The notes: generated by a model from the sequence alone, not told the origin. Counted from the stretch's first letter, positions 52,233 through 61,894 are shown. The stretch is DNA of 64,000 bases from Sphingomonas sp. S2M10 (GCF_012650175.1 NZ_JAAILI010000006.1:40037-104036); one strand, 5' to 3'. Numbers and translations: made by a program.

Positions 52233-52388
52233 GGAGCGTCAGCCCCAAGATCCTCCCCAGAACGAGGAGGGGGACCAAGACGCGTAGCGGCTTGGTGGAG
52301 GGGGGGCTCCACAAGGGCATCCCTCGCTGCGATCCCCCTCCACCATGTGCGCGCGCACATGGTCCCCCTCCCCGTTCCGGGGAGGATC
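52233..52388. repeat. GC-rich hairpin repeat cluster, copy 3
   Basis: Fills the gap between prfA and prmC. Outer arms AAGATCCTCCCC and GGGGAGGATCTTA are inverted complements; inner elements include GGGGGGCTCCACAAG, CCCCCTCCACCATG and the palindrome CATGTGCGCGCGCACATG. The arms could form a long stem and reduce or end read-through from prfA into prmC. Confidence 0.75.
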
Positions 52389-53462
52389 TTAGGAATCCAG
52401 CTGGGCAAGCCGATCGGCCTCGTCCTGCGAGACCAGCGCGCCGACCAGTTCGTCGAGTTCGCCTTCCAGGATCTCGGGCAGGCGGTGCAGCGTCAGGTTG
52501 ATGCGATGATCGGTCACCCGTCCTTGCGGAAAGTTATACGTCCGGATCCGCTCCGAACGATCGCCCGAGCCGACCATCGAGCGCCGCGCGCCGACGCGCT
52601 CGGCCGCCAGCCGCTCGCGCTCGGCCTCGTACAGGCGGGTGCGGAGCACCTTCATCGCCTTGGCCTTGTTCTTGTGCTGCGAGCGCTCGTCCTGCTGAAT
52701 CACGACGATACCCGTCGGCAAGTGCGTGATCCGCACCGCGCTGTCGGTGGTGTTGACGCCCTGGCCGCCGGGGCCGGAGGCGCGATAGATGTCGATGCGC
52801 AGGTCCTTATCGTCGATCTGCACGTCGGCCTCTTCGGCCTCGGGCAGCACCGCGACGGTGGCGGCGGAGGTGTGGATGCGGCCGCCCGCCTCGGTCGCGG
52901 GGACGCGCTGCACCCGGTGGACGCCGCTCTCGAACTTGAGCTTGGCGAACACGCCGGTGCCGGTGATGCCGACCACCACTTCCTTGTACCCGCCCGCCTC
53001 GGAGGTGCTGGCCGAGATCAGCTCGGTCCGCCAGCCGAGCCGATCGGCATAGCGCTGGTACATGCGCAGCAGATCGCCCGCGAACAGCGCCGCCTCGTCG
53101 CCGCCCACCCCGGCGCGGATTTCGAGCAGCGCGGGGCGCTCGTCGGCCGCGTCCTTGGGGAGCAGCGCGAGCGCCAGCTTGCGTTCGGCCTCGGCGAGCG
53201 TGCCTTCGTTGGCGCGGAGTTCCTCCACCGCCATCGCGCGCAGCTCGTCGTCGGCCTCCTGCGTCATCTGCTGGAGAGACTGGCCCTCGGCGCGTAACTG
53301 CCGGACCTTGCCCGCCGCCACCGCGACCGGCTCGATCTCGGCATATTCCTTCGATACCTGGACGAAGCGATCGCCGCCGAGCTCGCCCGACGCCATCAGC
53401 GCCTGCAACTCGTCACGCCGCGCCTCGATCGCCGCGATGCGGTCCGGCGGGATGCGGGTCAT
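52389..53462 (-). CDS. prfA: peptide chain release factor 1
   Basis: Recognises UAA and UAG stop codons. The 357-residue protein has the stop-codon-reading PAT tripeptide ([17 protein letters not shown]) and the peptidyl-tRNA hydrolysis loop [16 protein letters not shown]. The N-terminal coiled coil is visible (about residues 60-110, rich in Glu/Ala/Leu). Its start overlaps the hisS stop by ATGA, so hisS-prfA are co-translated. Confidence 0.97.
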   Translation of the reverse strand: MTRIPPDRIAAIEARRDELQALMASGELGGDRFVQVSKEYAEIEPVAVAAGKVRQLRAEGQSLQQMTQEADDELRAMAVEELRANEGTLAEAERKLALALLPKDAADERPALLEIRAGVGGDEAALFAGDLLRMYQRYADRLGWRTELISASTSEAGGYKEVVVGITGTGVFAKLKFESGVHRVQRVPATEAGGRIHTSAATVAVLPEAEEADVQIDDKDLRIDIYRASGPGGQGVNTTDSAVRITHLPTGIVVIQQDERSQHKNKAKAMKVLRTRLYEAERERLAAERVGARRSMVGSGDRSERIRTYNFPQGRVTDHRINLTLHRLPEILEGELDELVGALVSQDEADRLAQLDS

Positions 53463-54709
53463 TCGGTCGGGCCGCCCCAGGCAATGCTGCCGAGCACGGT
53501 TTCGATCGCAGCGGCGTCGCCGACATCGACCTTGAGCCGCTTCGAGGTCGCGCCGTCAGCGACGCCCAGCGAGAGCAGCGCATCGGGGTTGCTCTTCACC
53601 GCCTTGTCGAACCGCTTGCGCGGCGAGCCGGTGGCGAGCAGCTCGGCCGCCAGTCCGGCGCGGCGCAGCGCGGCAACGGCGCGCACGCCATCGGCCTGCA
53701 CGCGGTCGTCCTCGACCACGACATAGACCTGGATCGCCGCCGCCTTGGGCTCCTCGATCAGCATCGCCAGCCGCTCGACCCCGGCCGCCCAGCCCACGCC
53801 CGCGGTTTCGGGACCGCCGAGCGAGCCGATCAGCCCGTCATAGCGGCCGCCGGCCAGCACCGTGCCCTGCGCGCCGAGACGGTCGGTGACGAACTCGAAC
53901 GCGGTGTGGCGGTAATAATCGAGCCCGCGCACCAGCCGCGCATTGCGCGTCCAGGCGACGCCGGCCGCATCGAGCCCGTCGGTCACCGCCTTGAAGAAGG
54001 CGGCGGCCTCGTCGGTCAGATAGGCGTCGATGTCCGGCGCGCTGTCGGCGATCGGGCGGTCGCGCGGGTCCTTCGAATCGAGGATGCGCAAGGGATTCTT
54101 TTCCAGACGCGCCAGGCTGTCCTCGGACAGTTCGCCCTTGTGCGCCTCGAAATGCGAGACCAGCGCGGTGCGCCAGGCGTCGCGCGTCGCCGCATCGCCC
54201 AGCGTGTTGAGCTGGAGCGTCACGCCCTCGGCGATGCCCAGTTCCTTGAGCAGCTGGTCGGCCAGCACCAGCAGCTCGACATCGGCGGCGGGTTCGGGCG
54301 CGCCGAGGATCTCGGCGTCGATCTGGTGAAACTGCCGATAGCGGCCCTTTTGCGGGCGCTCGTAGCGGAACACCGGGCCCGAGGTCGCGAGCTTCAGCGG
54401 CGCGAACTGCTGCCAGCCCTCGCTGATATAGGCGCGCGCGATGCCGGCGGTGAATTCCGGGCGCAGCGTGATCGAATCGCCGCCGCGGTCCTCGAAGCTG
54501 TACATCTCCTTGGAGACGACGTCCGAGGTTTCGCCCATCGAGCGGGCGAAGACGCCGGTCGCCTCGAAGATCGGGATCTCGAGCCGCTGGAAGCAATAGA
54601 GCTTGCGCACCCGATCGAACACTTCGAGCACCGCAGCGAAACGCCGCTGGTCTTCGCCGAAAATGTCCTGAGTGCCCCGGATGCGCTGGGGAGTCTGGAT
54701 ACGTGCCAT
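53459..54709 (-). CDS. hisS: histidyl-tRNA synthetase
   Basis: Class II aminoacyl-tRNA synthetase charging tRNA-His. From the ATG at 54709 ([17 protein letters not shown]) it has 416 residues. Motif 2 ([16 protein letters not shown]), the histidine-A loop [15 protein letters not shown], motif 3 ([13 protein letters not shown]) and the C-terminal anticodon-binding domain ([17 protein letters not shown]) are present. An alternative start at 54748 adds 13 residues. Coupled to prfA. Confidence 0.96.
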   Translation of the reverse strand: MARIQTPQRIRGTQDIFGEDQRRFAAVLEVFDRVRKLYCFQRLEIPIFEATGVFARSMGETSDVVSKEMYSFEDRGGDSITLRPEFTAGIARAYISEGWQQFAPLKLATSGPVFRYERPQKGRYRQFHQIDAEILGAPEPAADVELLVLADQLLKELGIAEGVTLQLNTLGDAATRDAWRTALVSHFEAHKGELSEDSLARLEKNPLRILDSKDPRDRPIADSAPDIDAYLTDEAAAFFKAVTDGLDAAGVAWTRNARLVRGLDYYRHTAFEFVTDRLGAQGTVLAGGRYDGLIGSLGGPETAGVGWAAGVERLAMLIEEPKAAAIQVYVVVEDDRVQADGVRAVAALRRAGLAAELLATGSPRKRFDKAVKSNPDALLSLGVADGATSKRLKVDVGDAAAIETVLGSIAWGGPTE

Positions 54710-54810
54710 TTGGGCGCGGCTAATAGGCCGGTTTGGGGCGCGCCGCAATGCGGGCGAGGAGACGTGCCGCGTGTTGATGCGGACGCGCGCCGGGCCTAGG
54801 GGGTGCGCCC

Positions 54811-55656
54811 ATGAGTCGCATCCTGCTTGTCCTCGCCGCGCTGCTCGGTTTCGCCGCCGCCTCGCCCGCTTCCGCCTATTGGGAATATGGCCATGAGACG
54901 GTGGCGGCCATCGCCTATCGCAACGTCACGCCGGCGGTGCGCGCCAGGATCGACGCGCTGCTCCGCCGCCAGGCGCTGCTGGAGACGCCGACCTGCCCGG
55001 CCAACACCATCGAGCAGGCGAGCGTTTGGGCGGACTGCGTGAAGGGCCTGGGCCCGCGCTTCAGCTATGCCTATTCCTGGCACTATCAGAATGTCGACAT
55101 CTGCAAGCCGTTCGACCTCAAGCCGCCCTGCCGCGACGGCAATTGCGTTTCGGCGCAGATCGAGCGCGATGTGAAGCTGCTCAAGGACCCCAAGGTGCCG
55201 GTGCGCGAGCGGGTGATGGCGCTGGCCTTCCTCGTCCATTTCGTCGGCGATCTCCACCAGCCGCTCCACGCGGGCGATCATGGCGATCTGGGCGGCAACC
55301 AGGTGAAGACCAACTACGGCGCCTTCACCAGCGCCAAGCTCAACCTCCATTCGGTGTGGGACGGCTATCTCGCCGAGCGTGCGATCTCGCAGCCGCCCTC
55401 GCCGGTGCGCGCCTATAGCGCGGCCGAGCGCAATGCGGTGTGGGGCGGCAGCGTCGCCGACTGGAGCCGCGAAAGCTGGCAGGTCGCGCGCGACGCGGTC
55501 TATCCCAGCGCGGCGGGCGAGGGCGTCTGCACGCCGGGCGACCATCCCGCGCATCTCGACGAAGCGACGCTGGAAAAGCTGGTGCCGGTCGCCCGCGAAC
55601 AGGTGGTCCGCGGCGGGCTGCGGCTGGCCAAGCTGCTCGACGAGGCGCTGGGCTAG
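54811..55656 (+). CDS. secreted S1/P1-type nuclease
   Basis: Zinc-dependent nuclease (281 residues) exported by a signal peptide ([22 protein letters not shown]). The mature protein starts near the conserved Trp ([14 protein letters not shown]) that contributes main-chain zinc ligands; other ligands lie in HYQNVDIC and [22 protein letters not shown]. It should degrade single-stranded RNA/DNA or nucleotide 3'-phosphates outside the cytoplasm, useful for nucleotide scavenging. Cysteines at three to four positions could pair. Confidence 0.92.
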   Translation: MSRILLVLAALLGFAAASPASAYWEYGHETVAAIAYRNVTPAVRARIDALLRRQALLETPTCPANTIEQASVWADCVKGLGPRFSYAYSWHYQNVDICKPFDLKPPCRDGNCVSAQIERDVKLLKDPKVPVRERVMALAFLVHFVGDLHQPLHAGDHGDLGGNQVKTNYGAFTSAKLNLHSVWDGYLAERAISQPPSPVRAYSAAERNAVWGGSVADWSRESWQVARDAVYPSAAGEGVCTPGDHPAHLDEATLEKLVPVAREQVVRGGLRLAKLLDEALG

Positions 55657-55704
55657 GAACAGCCCGGCGTTTCGCGGCGGGGTTCGGATTGCTATATCCC
55701 GTCC

Positions 55705-56571
55705 ATGAACAAAGAAACGCATGTGCTGGAGCGGCCGCCCGAGGGCGCGGCGGCGGACTGGACGATCCCGCAGGACTGGGCCGCCTATACGGCGGAGGAA
55801 CACGCCACCTGGGACAGGCTGTTCGCCCGCCAGGCAAAATTGCTGCCGGGCCGCGCCTCCTCGGCCTATCTCAAGGGGCTGGAGGCGCTGCGGCTGTCCG
55901 ACTCGGGCATCCCCAATTTCGAGGAACTGTCCGAGCGGCTCATGAAGCTCACCGGCTGGCAGGTGGTCGCGGTGCCGGGGCTGGTGCCGGACGACGTGTT
56001 CTTCGACCATATGGCGAACCGCCGGTTCGTCGCGGGCAATTTCATCCGCCGGCCCGACCAGCTCGACTATATCCAGGAGCCGGACGTGTTCCACGACGTG
56101 TTCGGCCATGTGCCGATGCTCGCGGATCCCGTCTTCGCCGATTATCTGGAAGCCTATGGCCGCGGCGGCATGCGCGCGCTGGAATTGGGCGCGCTCAAGC
56201 AGCTCGGGCGGCTCTATTGGTACACGGTCGAGTTCGGGCTGGTGGAGGAGGCCGAGGGGCTGCGCATCTATGGCTCGGGCATCGTGTCCAGCTCGGCCGA
56301 AAGCGTGTTCGCGCTGGAGAGCGACAGCCCCAACCGCCTCCGCTTCGACATGCAGCGGGTGATGCGGACCGACTATCGGATCGACGATTTCCAGCAGAAT
56401 TACTTCGTGATTCCCAGCTTCGAGGCGCTGCTCCGCGAGACGGTGGAGACCGATTTCGCGCCGCTCTATGCGGAGATCCTGGCGCAGCCGGACATCCCGA
56501 TCGCGGCGATCCTGCCGGGGGACGGGGTGATTACCCGCGGGACGCAGGAATATGCGGAGGGGAAGGGGTGA
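55705..56571 (+). CDS. phhA: phenylalanine 4-monooxygenase
   Basis: Iron- and tetrahydropterin-dependent hydroxylase converting phenylalanine to tyrosine. The bacterial single-domain form (288 residues) has the two iron histidines in DVFHDVFGHVPML and the Glu ligand in YWYTVEFGLV, plus pterin-site FIRRPDQLDYIQEPD. No phhB dehydratase is adjacent. Start ATG at 55705. A repeat cluster follows the stop. Confidence 0.95.
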   Translation: MNKETHVLERPPEGAAADWTIPQDWAAYTAEEHATWDRLFARQAKLLPGRASSAYLKGLEALRLSDSGIPNFEELSERLMKLTGWQVVAVPGLVPDDVFFDHMANRRFVAGNFIRRPDQLDYIQEPDVFHDVFGHVPMLADPVFADYLEAYGRGGMRALELGALKQLGRLYWYTVEFGLVEEAEGLRIYGSGIVSSSAESVFALESDSPNRLRFDMQRVMRTDYRIDDFQQNYFVIPSFEALLRETVETDFAPLYAEILAQPDIPIAAILPGDGVITRGTQEYAEGKG

Positions 56572-56576
56572 CCCCT

Positions 56577-56745
56577 TTATCCTCCCCCTTGAGGGGGGAG
56601 GATAGCGTAGCTTGGCAGCTTGCTGCCTAGCGAAGCTTGGGTGAGCGGCGCATCGCGCCGCGCGATTTGCGGAACGCAAATCGCCCCCTCTCCCTCCCAC
56701 CGCTGCGCGGCGGGCCCCTCCCTCCCCCGCAAGGGGGGAGGGGTT
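56577..56745. repeat. GC-rich hairpin repeat cluster, copy 4
   Basis: Nested inverted repeats between phhA and the DMT gene: ATCCTCCCCC with GGGGGGAGGAT, GCGATTTGC with GCAAATCGC, GCTTGGCAGCTTGCTGCC-type arms and CTCCCTCCCCCGC with GGGGGGAGGGG followed by TTTT. The last stem with its T-run looks like a terminator for phhA. Confidence 0.75.
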
Positions 56746-56787
56746 TTGGGCTCGCCAATCCCGATCGGCGCGGCTACCCGCACCCCC

Positions 56788-57678
56788 ATGTCGCGCTCGC
56801 CCCGCCTTGCCTTTCTCGTCGCCGCGCTCGGAATCGCCAATTATTCGGTGATGGATGCGGTGATGAAGGGCATGTCGATCGCCCACGGCGCCTATAGCGC
56901 GGTGCTGTGGCGGTCGGTGGGCGCGATCGTGCTGCTCGGGCCGATCTTCCTGCTGCGCCGCACACCCTGGCCCGGCCGCAAGGCGCTCAAGCTGCATTTC
57001 GCCCGCGGCGTGCTGGCGGGCACCTCGGTCGTGCTGTTCTTCTGGGGTCTTGCCCGCGTCACCATGGCGCAGGGAATCGCGCTGACCTTTCTCGCGCCGC
57101 TGATCGCGATGTTCCTCGCCGCCGCGTTCCTCGGCGAGCGGATCCGCCGCGCGGCGATCGGCGGCTCGCTCGTCGCCAGCCTCGGCGTGCTGACCATCGC
57201 GGCGGGGCAGGTCCAGGCGCATGCCTCGACGCACGTGGTGCTGGGCTCGATCGCGGTGTTCGCCGCCTCCATCCTCTACGCCGGCAGCCTGATCCTGCTG
57301 CGGCAACAGGCGCAGATCGCCGATCCGATCGAAGTCGCGCTGTTCACCAGTCTTGTTCTCTCGCTGGTGATGCTGCCCGGCGCGCCGTGGTTCTCGGCGA
57401 TGCCGTCGCTCGCGCTATGGCCCTGGATCCTGGGCGCGGCGCTGGTCGGCTCGATCTCGGCGGTGCTGCTCGCCTGGGCCTATGGCCATGCCGAGGCGCA
57501 GCTGCTCGCGCCGGTGGAATATACCGCCTTCGTCTGGGCGGCATTGCTCGGCTATGTCGTGTTCGACGAGCGCGTCTCGGCCTGGACGGTCGCGGGCGCG
57601 CTGCTGATCATCCTCGGGTGTCTGGCCGCGATCCGCGGCCGCGTCGCCCCCGCGCCCCAGACCGAGGCCGCCGCATGA
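56788..57678 (+). CDS. DMT superfamily (EamA) transporter
   Basis: Ten-helix drug/metabolite transporter (296 residues), distinct from the one at 30811. ATG at 56788 gives the expected start LAFLVAALGIANYSVMDAVMKG. Family patterns are GVLAGTSVVLFFWGLARVTMAQGIALTFLAPL and WAYGHAEAQLLAPVEYTAFVWAALLGYVVFDE. Substrate unknown. It overlaps the GNAT gene (ATGA), which in turn abuts a TfoX-like gene. Confidence 0.88.
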   Translation: MSRSPRLAFLVAALGIANYSVMDAVMKGMSIAHGAYSAVLWRSVGAIVLLGPIFLLRRTPWPGRKALKLHFARGVLAGTSVVLFFWGLARVTMAQGIALTFLAPLIAMFLAAAFLGERIRRAAIGGSLVASLGVLTIAAGQVQAHASTHVVLGSIAVFAASILYAGSLILLRQQAQIADPIEVALFTSLVLSLVMLPGAPWFSAMPSLALWPWILGAALVGSISAVLLAWAYGHAEAQLLAPVEYTAFVWAALLGYVVFDERVSAWTVAGALLIILGCLAAIRGRVAPAPQTEAAA

Positions 57679-58154
57679 CCCGGATCCGTTTCGCCACCTC
57701 CGCCGACGTACCCCAGATCCTCGGCTTCGTCCGCGAACTCGCCGAATTCGAGCGGGAACCCGACGCCGTCCTCGCGACCGAGCCGATGCTGGAAGCCGCG
57801 CTGTTCGGCCCGCGCCCGGCCGCCGAGGCGGTCATCGCGGAAGACGCGGGCGGCGCCGCGCTGGGCTTCGCGCTGTTTTTCCAGAACTTCTCCACCTGGA
57901 CCGGGCGGCCGGGCCTGTATCTCGAGGACCTGTACGTTACGCCGGCGGCGCGCGGCGCGGGGGTCGGCAAGGCGCTGCTCCGGCACCTGGCCGGCATCGC
58001 AGTCGATCGCGGCTATGGCCGGTTCGAATGGTCGGTGCTCGACTGGAACCAGCCGGCGATCGACTTTTACCGCGCGATGGGCGCGGTGGGCATGGAGGAA
58101 TGGACGGTACAGCGCGTCACCGGCGCGGCGCTGCGAGCGCTGGCCGGTCGCTGA
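57675..58154 (+). CDS. GNAT family N-acetyltransferase
   Basis: A 159-residue acetyl-CoA-dependent transferase of the diamine/spermidine-like type. The acetyl-CoA loop VTPAARGAGVGKALLRHLAG, the preceding LYLEDLYV strand, and the later WSVLDWNQPAIDFYRAMGA are typical of spermidine/spermine-type acetyltransferases. Its acceptor is unproven. It is coupled to the DMT transporter before and shares a base with the next gene (TGATG). Confidence 0.9.
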   Translation: MTRIRFATSADVPQILGFVRELAEFEREPDAVLATEPMLEAALFGPRPAAEAVIAEDAGGAALGFALFFQNFSTWTGRPGLYLEDLYVTPAARGAGVGKALLRHLAGIAVDRGYGRFEWSVLDWNQPAIDFYRAMGAVGMEEWTVQRVTGAALRALAGR

Positions 58155-58516
58155 TGGCGCTCGATACCGGTCTCGTCGACTGGGTGCGCGAGGCGCTCGC
58201 GCCGATCGGCATGGTGACGATGCGGCGGATGATGGGCGGCGCGACGCTGTATTGCGACCACACCGTGTTCGCGATCCTCGCCTTTGACGAGCTCTGGTTC
58301 AAGGCCGACGCGGAAAGCGATGCCCTGTGGGATGCGGCCGGCGCGGACCGCTTCACCTATACGGCCAAGGACCGGACGATGGTGATGAACTATCGCCGTG
58401 CGCCGGCGGATGCCTATGACGATGCCGACGCGCTGCGCGAATGGGCCGGGCTGGCGATCGCGGCGAGCCTGCGCGCCCCGGTCCGCAAGCCGCGCGGTTT
58501 TCGGAAGAAGGACTAG
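58154..58516 (+). CDS. TfoX/Sxy family N-terminal domain protein
   Basis: A 120-residue protein with the TfoX N-terminal fold (RRMMGGATLYCDHTVFAILAFDELWFKAD, then FTYTAKDRTMVMNYRRAP). Full-length TfoX regulates competence in gammaproteobacteria, but stand-alone N-terminal domains such as this lack the helix-hairpin C-terminal part and have no established function. It ends in a basic tail. Overlaps the GNAT stop. Confidence 0.87.
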   Translation: MALDTGLVDWVREALAPIGMVTMRRMMGGATLYCDHTVFAILAFDELWFKADAESDALWDAAGADRFTYTAKDRTMVMNYRRAPADAYDDADALREWAGLAIAASLRAPVRKPRGFRKKD

Positions 58517-58568
58517 TCGACCGGGCACATTGTGCTAGGTTCGCCCGCGAACAGGGGGAGGATCGGCG

Positions 58569-59951
58569 ATGCGGCATGCGGTTTGGCTTTTCGCGGCAGC
58601 ATGGCCGCTCGGCGCGCAGGCCCAGCAGATTCCGGCCCCGGACCAGACCGCGCAGGGCGATCTCGCCATCACCATCTACCAGAACAACCAGGCGCTGGTG
58701 CAGGACGTGCGCATGCTGGACCTTGCCGCCGGCCGTGTCCGCCAGGAATTTCCGGACGTTTCCGCCCAGATCCGACCCGCGACGGTGACGCTCGCCGGCC
58801 CCGGCATCGGCATCGTCGAGCAGAATTTCGATTTCGACCTGCTCACGCCCTACAAGCTGATGGAAAAGGCGGTTGGCTCGGTCGTCACCATCGTGCGCAC
58901 CAATCCCGCCACGGGCGCCGAGACGCGCGAACAGGCGCGGGTGCTGTCGGCCAATGGCGGCATCGTCCTCCAGATCGGTCCGCGCATCGAGGTGCTGCGC
59001 GACGACGGGCTGCCGGTCCGCGTGATCTTCGACAAGGTGCCCGAGAATCTCCGCGCACGCCCCACGCTGTCGGTCACGCTGCAGGTGGCGAGCGGCGGGC
59101 GGGTGCCGGCGACGCTCAGCTACCTCACGCCCGGCCTGGGCTGGACCAGCGACTATGTGATGCTGTTCGACGAGGCGAAGAGCGCGATCGACCTGCAGGG
59201 CTGGATCACCCTCACCAACAACACCGGCACGACGTACACCAATGCTGACGTGACGCTGGTCGCCGGCGCCCCTTCCGGCAACACCGGCTTCAGCCGCCTG
59301 AACGACACGACGGTGGAGACGCCGGGCACCGAGACGGGCACCCGCGAGCGGCTGGGCGACTATATCTTCTATCCGCTCGGCCGCCGCACCACGATCGCCA
59401 ACGCCCAGCAGAAGCAGGTCAGCTTCCTCGACGTGAAGGGCGCGCCGGCGCGCAAGACCTATGAATGGACCAATGGCTGGCTGGGGGCGGACAGCGACCT
59501 GCGGAGCGCCGCGACGGTCCTCAAATTCTCGACCGCGAAGAATGGCGGCCTGGGCGACCAGCTGCCGAGCGGGACGATCCGCGTCTATATGCGCGATCGC
59601 AAGGGCGAGCCGCAGTTCATCGGCGAAAGCAGGGTGGACGCCGCGCCGATGGGCTCGGCCATGTCGCTGCGCACCGGCGAGGCGTTCGACGTGAAGGGCG
59701 CGGCGGTGGTGGTGGAACGCCGGAAGCTCTCCGCCAAGCGGTGGAGGACGACCATGCGCTACGACTTCAGCAATGCCCGCGCCGACGCGGTGACCGTCGA
59801 TCTCGCCCAGACCGGATTGTGGGGCGATGTCCGCGTGCTTGAGCAGAGCCTCACCGGGGAACGCATCTCGGCCGATCGCATGGAGTGGAAGGTGCCGGTG
59901 CCGGCCAATGGCAAGGCTTCGGTGACCGTGGTGTTCGATAGCCGCTACTGA
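58569..59951 (+). CDS. DUF4139 domain-containing secreted protein
   Basis: A 460-residue exported protein (signal MRHAVWLFAAAWPLGAQA). The N-terminal part (DLAITIYQNNQALVQDVRMLDL) is a beta domain; DUF4139 occupies about residues 190-460, with LSYLTPGLGWTSDYVMLFD, LQGWITLTNNTGTTYTNADVTLVAG and DFSNARADAVTVDLAQ. Members include muiA-like mucoidy inhibitors but function is unknown. A second, divergent homologue lies 4 bases after its stop. Confidence 0.87.
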   Translation: MRHAVWLFAAAWPLGAQAQQIPAPDQTAQGDLAITIYQNNQALVQDVRMLDLAAGRVRQEFPDVSAQIRPATVTLAGPGIGIVEQNFDFDLLTPYKLMEKAVGSVVTIVRTNPATGAETREQARVLSANGGIVLQIGPRIEVLRDDGLPVRVIFDKVPENLRARPTLSVTLQVASGGRVPATLSYLTPGLGWTSDYVMLFDEAKSAIDLQGWITLTNNTGTTYTNADVTLVAGAPSGNTGFSRLNDTTVETPGTETGTRERLGDYIFYPLGRRTTIANAQQKQVSFLDVKGAPARKTYEWTNGWLGADSDLRSAATVLKFSTAKNGGLGDQLPSGTIRVYMRDRKGEPQFIGESRVDAAPMGSAMSLRTGEAFDVKGAAVVVERRKLSAKRWRTTMRYDFSNARADAVTVDLAQTGLWGDVRVLEQSLTGERISADRMEWKVPVPANGKASVTVVFDSRY

Positions 59952-59955
59952 TCCG

Positions 59956-61524
59956 ATGCTCGCGCGCATCGCCTTCGGCTTGCTTGCCCTGCTGGCCGCC
60001 GCACCGGCGGGCGCGCAGGCGCTGGTGCTCTCGGAGAAGCCCGACGCGGTGGCGGTAACGCTCTACCGCGACGTGCACCGCGAGGTGGAGCCCGGGCGGG
60101 GCTGGCCCGGCGGCTATGCGCTGGTCACCGAAACGCGGACGGTCACGCTGCCGGCGGGGCCATTGGTGATCCGCTTCGTCGGCGTGTCCGAAGGGATGAT
60201 GCCGGAAACCGCGATCGTCACCGGCCTGCCGCGCGGGGTGGGGGAGAAGAATCGCGACGCCCGGCTGCTCGGTCCGGCGACGCTGGTCGACGCCTATCTC
60301 AAGCGCAGCGTCACCGTCCGCCGGACGAATCGCGCCACCGGCAAGGTGACCGAGAGTGCGGCGGTGCTCCAGTCCGGGCCGGATGGCGGGGTGCTGCTCA
60401 GCACCGCTGAAGGGGTGGAGGCGCTGGGCTGCGCGGGGCTGCCGGAGGCGATCCGCTATCCGGGCGTGCCCGCGGATCTCGCTGCCAAGCCGACGCTGTC
60501 GGTAACCAGCGACAGCCCGGCCGCGCAGACCATGACGGTGCAACTTTCCTATCTGGCGCAGGGCTTCGACTGGTCGGCCAATTATGTCGCGCGGCTGGGC
60601 GCGGACGACATGCTCGACCTGTTCGGCTGGATGACCGTGGTGAACGGGGGCAGTCAGGGCTTTGCCGATGCGCGGACCAGCGCGGTGGCGGGGAAGGTCA
60701 ACAAGGGCCGGGCGGCACCGCTGCCGCGGGGGGCTGCGCCCGAGCTGCGCCTGCAGTGTTGGCCGCAGGGCACGACGTCGATGGCGGGGCCGCCTGGGGC
60801 TCCGATGGCGCCGCCGGTTACGGAGGTTCAGGAAGGTCTGGAAATCGTGGTGAGCGGAAGCCGGCGTAAGGGACGTGCGCAGATGGCGCTCGCACCGCCG
60901 CCGCCCCCGCCCCCCGCGCCGGCGATGATGGCGGAGCAGGAGGAACTGGGCGACCTCAAGCTCTACCGCGTGCCCGAGCCGGTGACCGTCGCCGCGCTTT
61001 CCACCAAGCAGGTGGCACTGCTGCACCGCGAATCGGTGAAGGTAGCGCGGCTCTATCGCGGCATCTTCTCACCCTTCCCGTACAGCGCCGGCGAAGCGCG
61101 GCCGCCCAGCCGCGCCACCCAGATCGTGCTGCGTACCGAGAACCTCGCCAGTGAAGGCCTCGGCCTGCCCTTGCCCGCGGGCAAGCTCGCGCTGTTCGCC
61201 GAACGGGGCGGCGCGCCGGTGCTGATCGGCGAGTCCGATCTGGCGGACCGGGCGATCGGCGAGGAGGTGGAACTGCTCCCCGGCACCAGCACGGACGTGC
61301 GCTACACGGTGATCGGCCGTCCCGGCGGCAAGCGCCGCCAGGCGTTCCGCGTCGAGGTGAGCAACGCGCATGATGCACCCGTCACCTTCGAGCTGCCGAT
61401 TCCCTATCCGATCGCAGACGCAAGCGCCGCGCTGGTAGAGCGCAAGGGCGTGAAGACCTGGCGGGTCACCGTGCCGGCAAATGGCGAGGCCGCGCTGGAC
61501 TTCGCGCGCAGATCGGCGCGCTGA
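59956..61524 (+). CDS. DUF4139-like secreted protein with TonB-box-like and proline-rich insert
   Basis: A 522-residue paralogue of the preceding protein (signal MLARIAFGLLALLAAAPAGAQA). Matching blocks are TLYRDVHREV, TLSVTSDSPAAQTMTVQLSYLAQGFDWSANYVARL and LFGWMTVVNGGSQ. Between the two halves of the DUF4139 region it carries an insert with EIVVSGSRRKG, similar to the mature start of sphingomonad TonB-dependent receptors, and then a run of prolines (PPPPPPPAPAMM) before LGDLKLYRVPEPV. Function unknown; probably acts with its neighbour in the envelope. Confidence 0.8.
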   Translation: MLARIAFGLLALLAAAPAGAQALVLSEKPDAVAVTLYRDVHREVEPGRGWPGGYALVTETRTVTLPAGPLVIRFVGVSEGMMPETAIVTGLPRGVGEKNRDARLLGPATLVDAYLKRSVTVRRTNRATGKVTESAAVLQSGPDGGVLLSTAEGVEALGCAGLPEAIRYPGVPADLAAKPTLSVTSDSPAAQTMTVQLSYLAQGFDWSANYVARLGADDMLDLFGWMTVVNGGSQGFADARTSAVAGKVNKGRAAPLPRGAAPELRLQCWPQGTTSMAGPPGAPMAPPVTEVQEGLEIVVSGSRRKGRAQMALAPPPPPPPAPAMMAEQEELGDLKLYRVPEPVTVAALSTKQVALLHRESVKVARLYRGIFSPFPYSAGEARPPSRATQIVLRTENLASEGLGLPLPAGKLALFAERGGAPVLIGESDLADRAIGEEVELLPGTSTDVRYTVIGRPGGKRRQAFRVEVSNAHDAPVTFELPIPYPIADASAALVERKGVKTWRVTVPANGEAALDFARRSAR

Positions 61525-61528
61525 GGCC

Positions 61529-61825
61529 TCAGTCGAGGTCGACTTCGTCCTTCAGCGGGTCTTCCACCTGCGCATCATGGCCGCTGCCGGAGCTCAGGAA
61601 CATCAGCCCCATCAGCGCCGCCGCCATCATGACGGTGAAGAACACCCCCAGAAAGGTGGCGATCGCGGTGACGATATGCAGCTCCCCCATCGTCGCCCAT
61701 AGCCAATATTCCGCCACGCAAGCGGCGAGCACCGCCACCGCCGCCATCCCCCACAGGATGCGGCGGAACCGCCCCCAGGCGAAGGCGGCATAATGGGGAT
61801 CGTCGAGTCCGTCGGGGCGTTGCAT
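61529..61825 (-). CDS. hypothetical small membrane protein
   Basis: A 98-residue protein from the ATG at 61825 (MQRPDGLDDPHYAAFAWGRFRRIL) with two membrane helices (LWGMAAVAVLAACVAEYWLW and IVTAIATFLGVFFTVMMAAALMGLMFL) and an acidic C-terminus ending DEVDLD. Widespread as an unnamed family in sphingomonads as far as I recall; no function known. It converges on the DUF4139 gene with 4 bases between stops and diverges from the CBS gene. Confidence 0.75.
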   Translation of the reverse strand: MQRPDGLDDPHYAAFAWGRFRRILWGMAAVAVLAACVAEYWLWATMGELHIVTAIATFLGVFFTVMMAAALMGLMFLSSGSGHDAQVEDPLKDEVDLD

Positions 61826-61894
61826 GCTTTTGCAACTTGGGCGGATTCGTGGGATACACAACGCCTAAAAAATGAAAGCCAAGGAGAGAATGCG

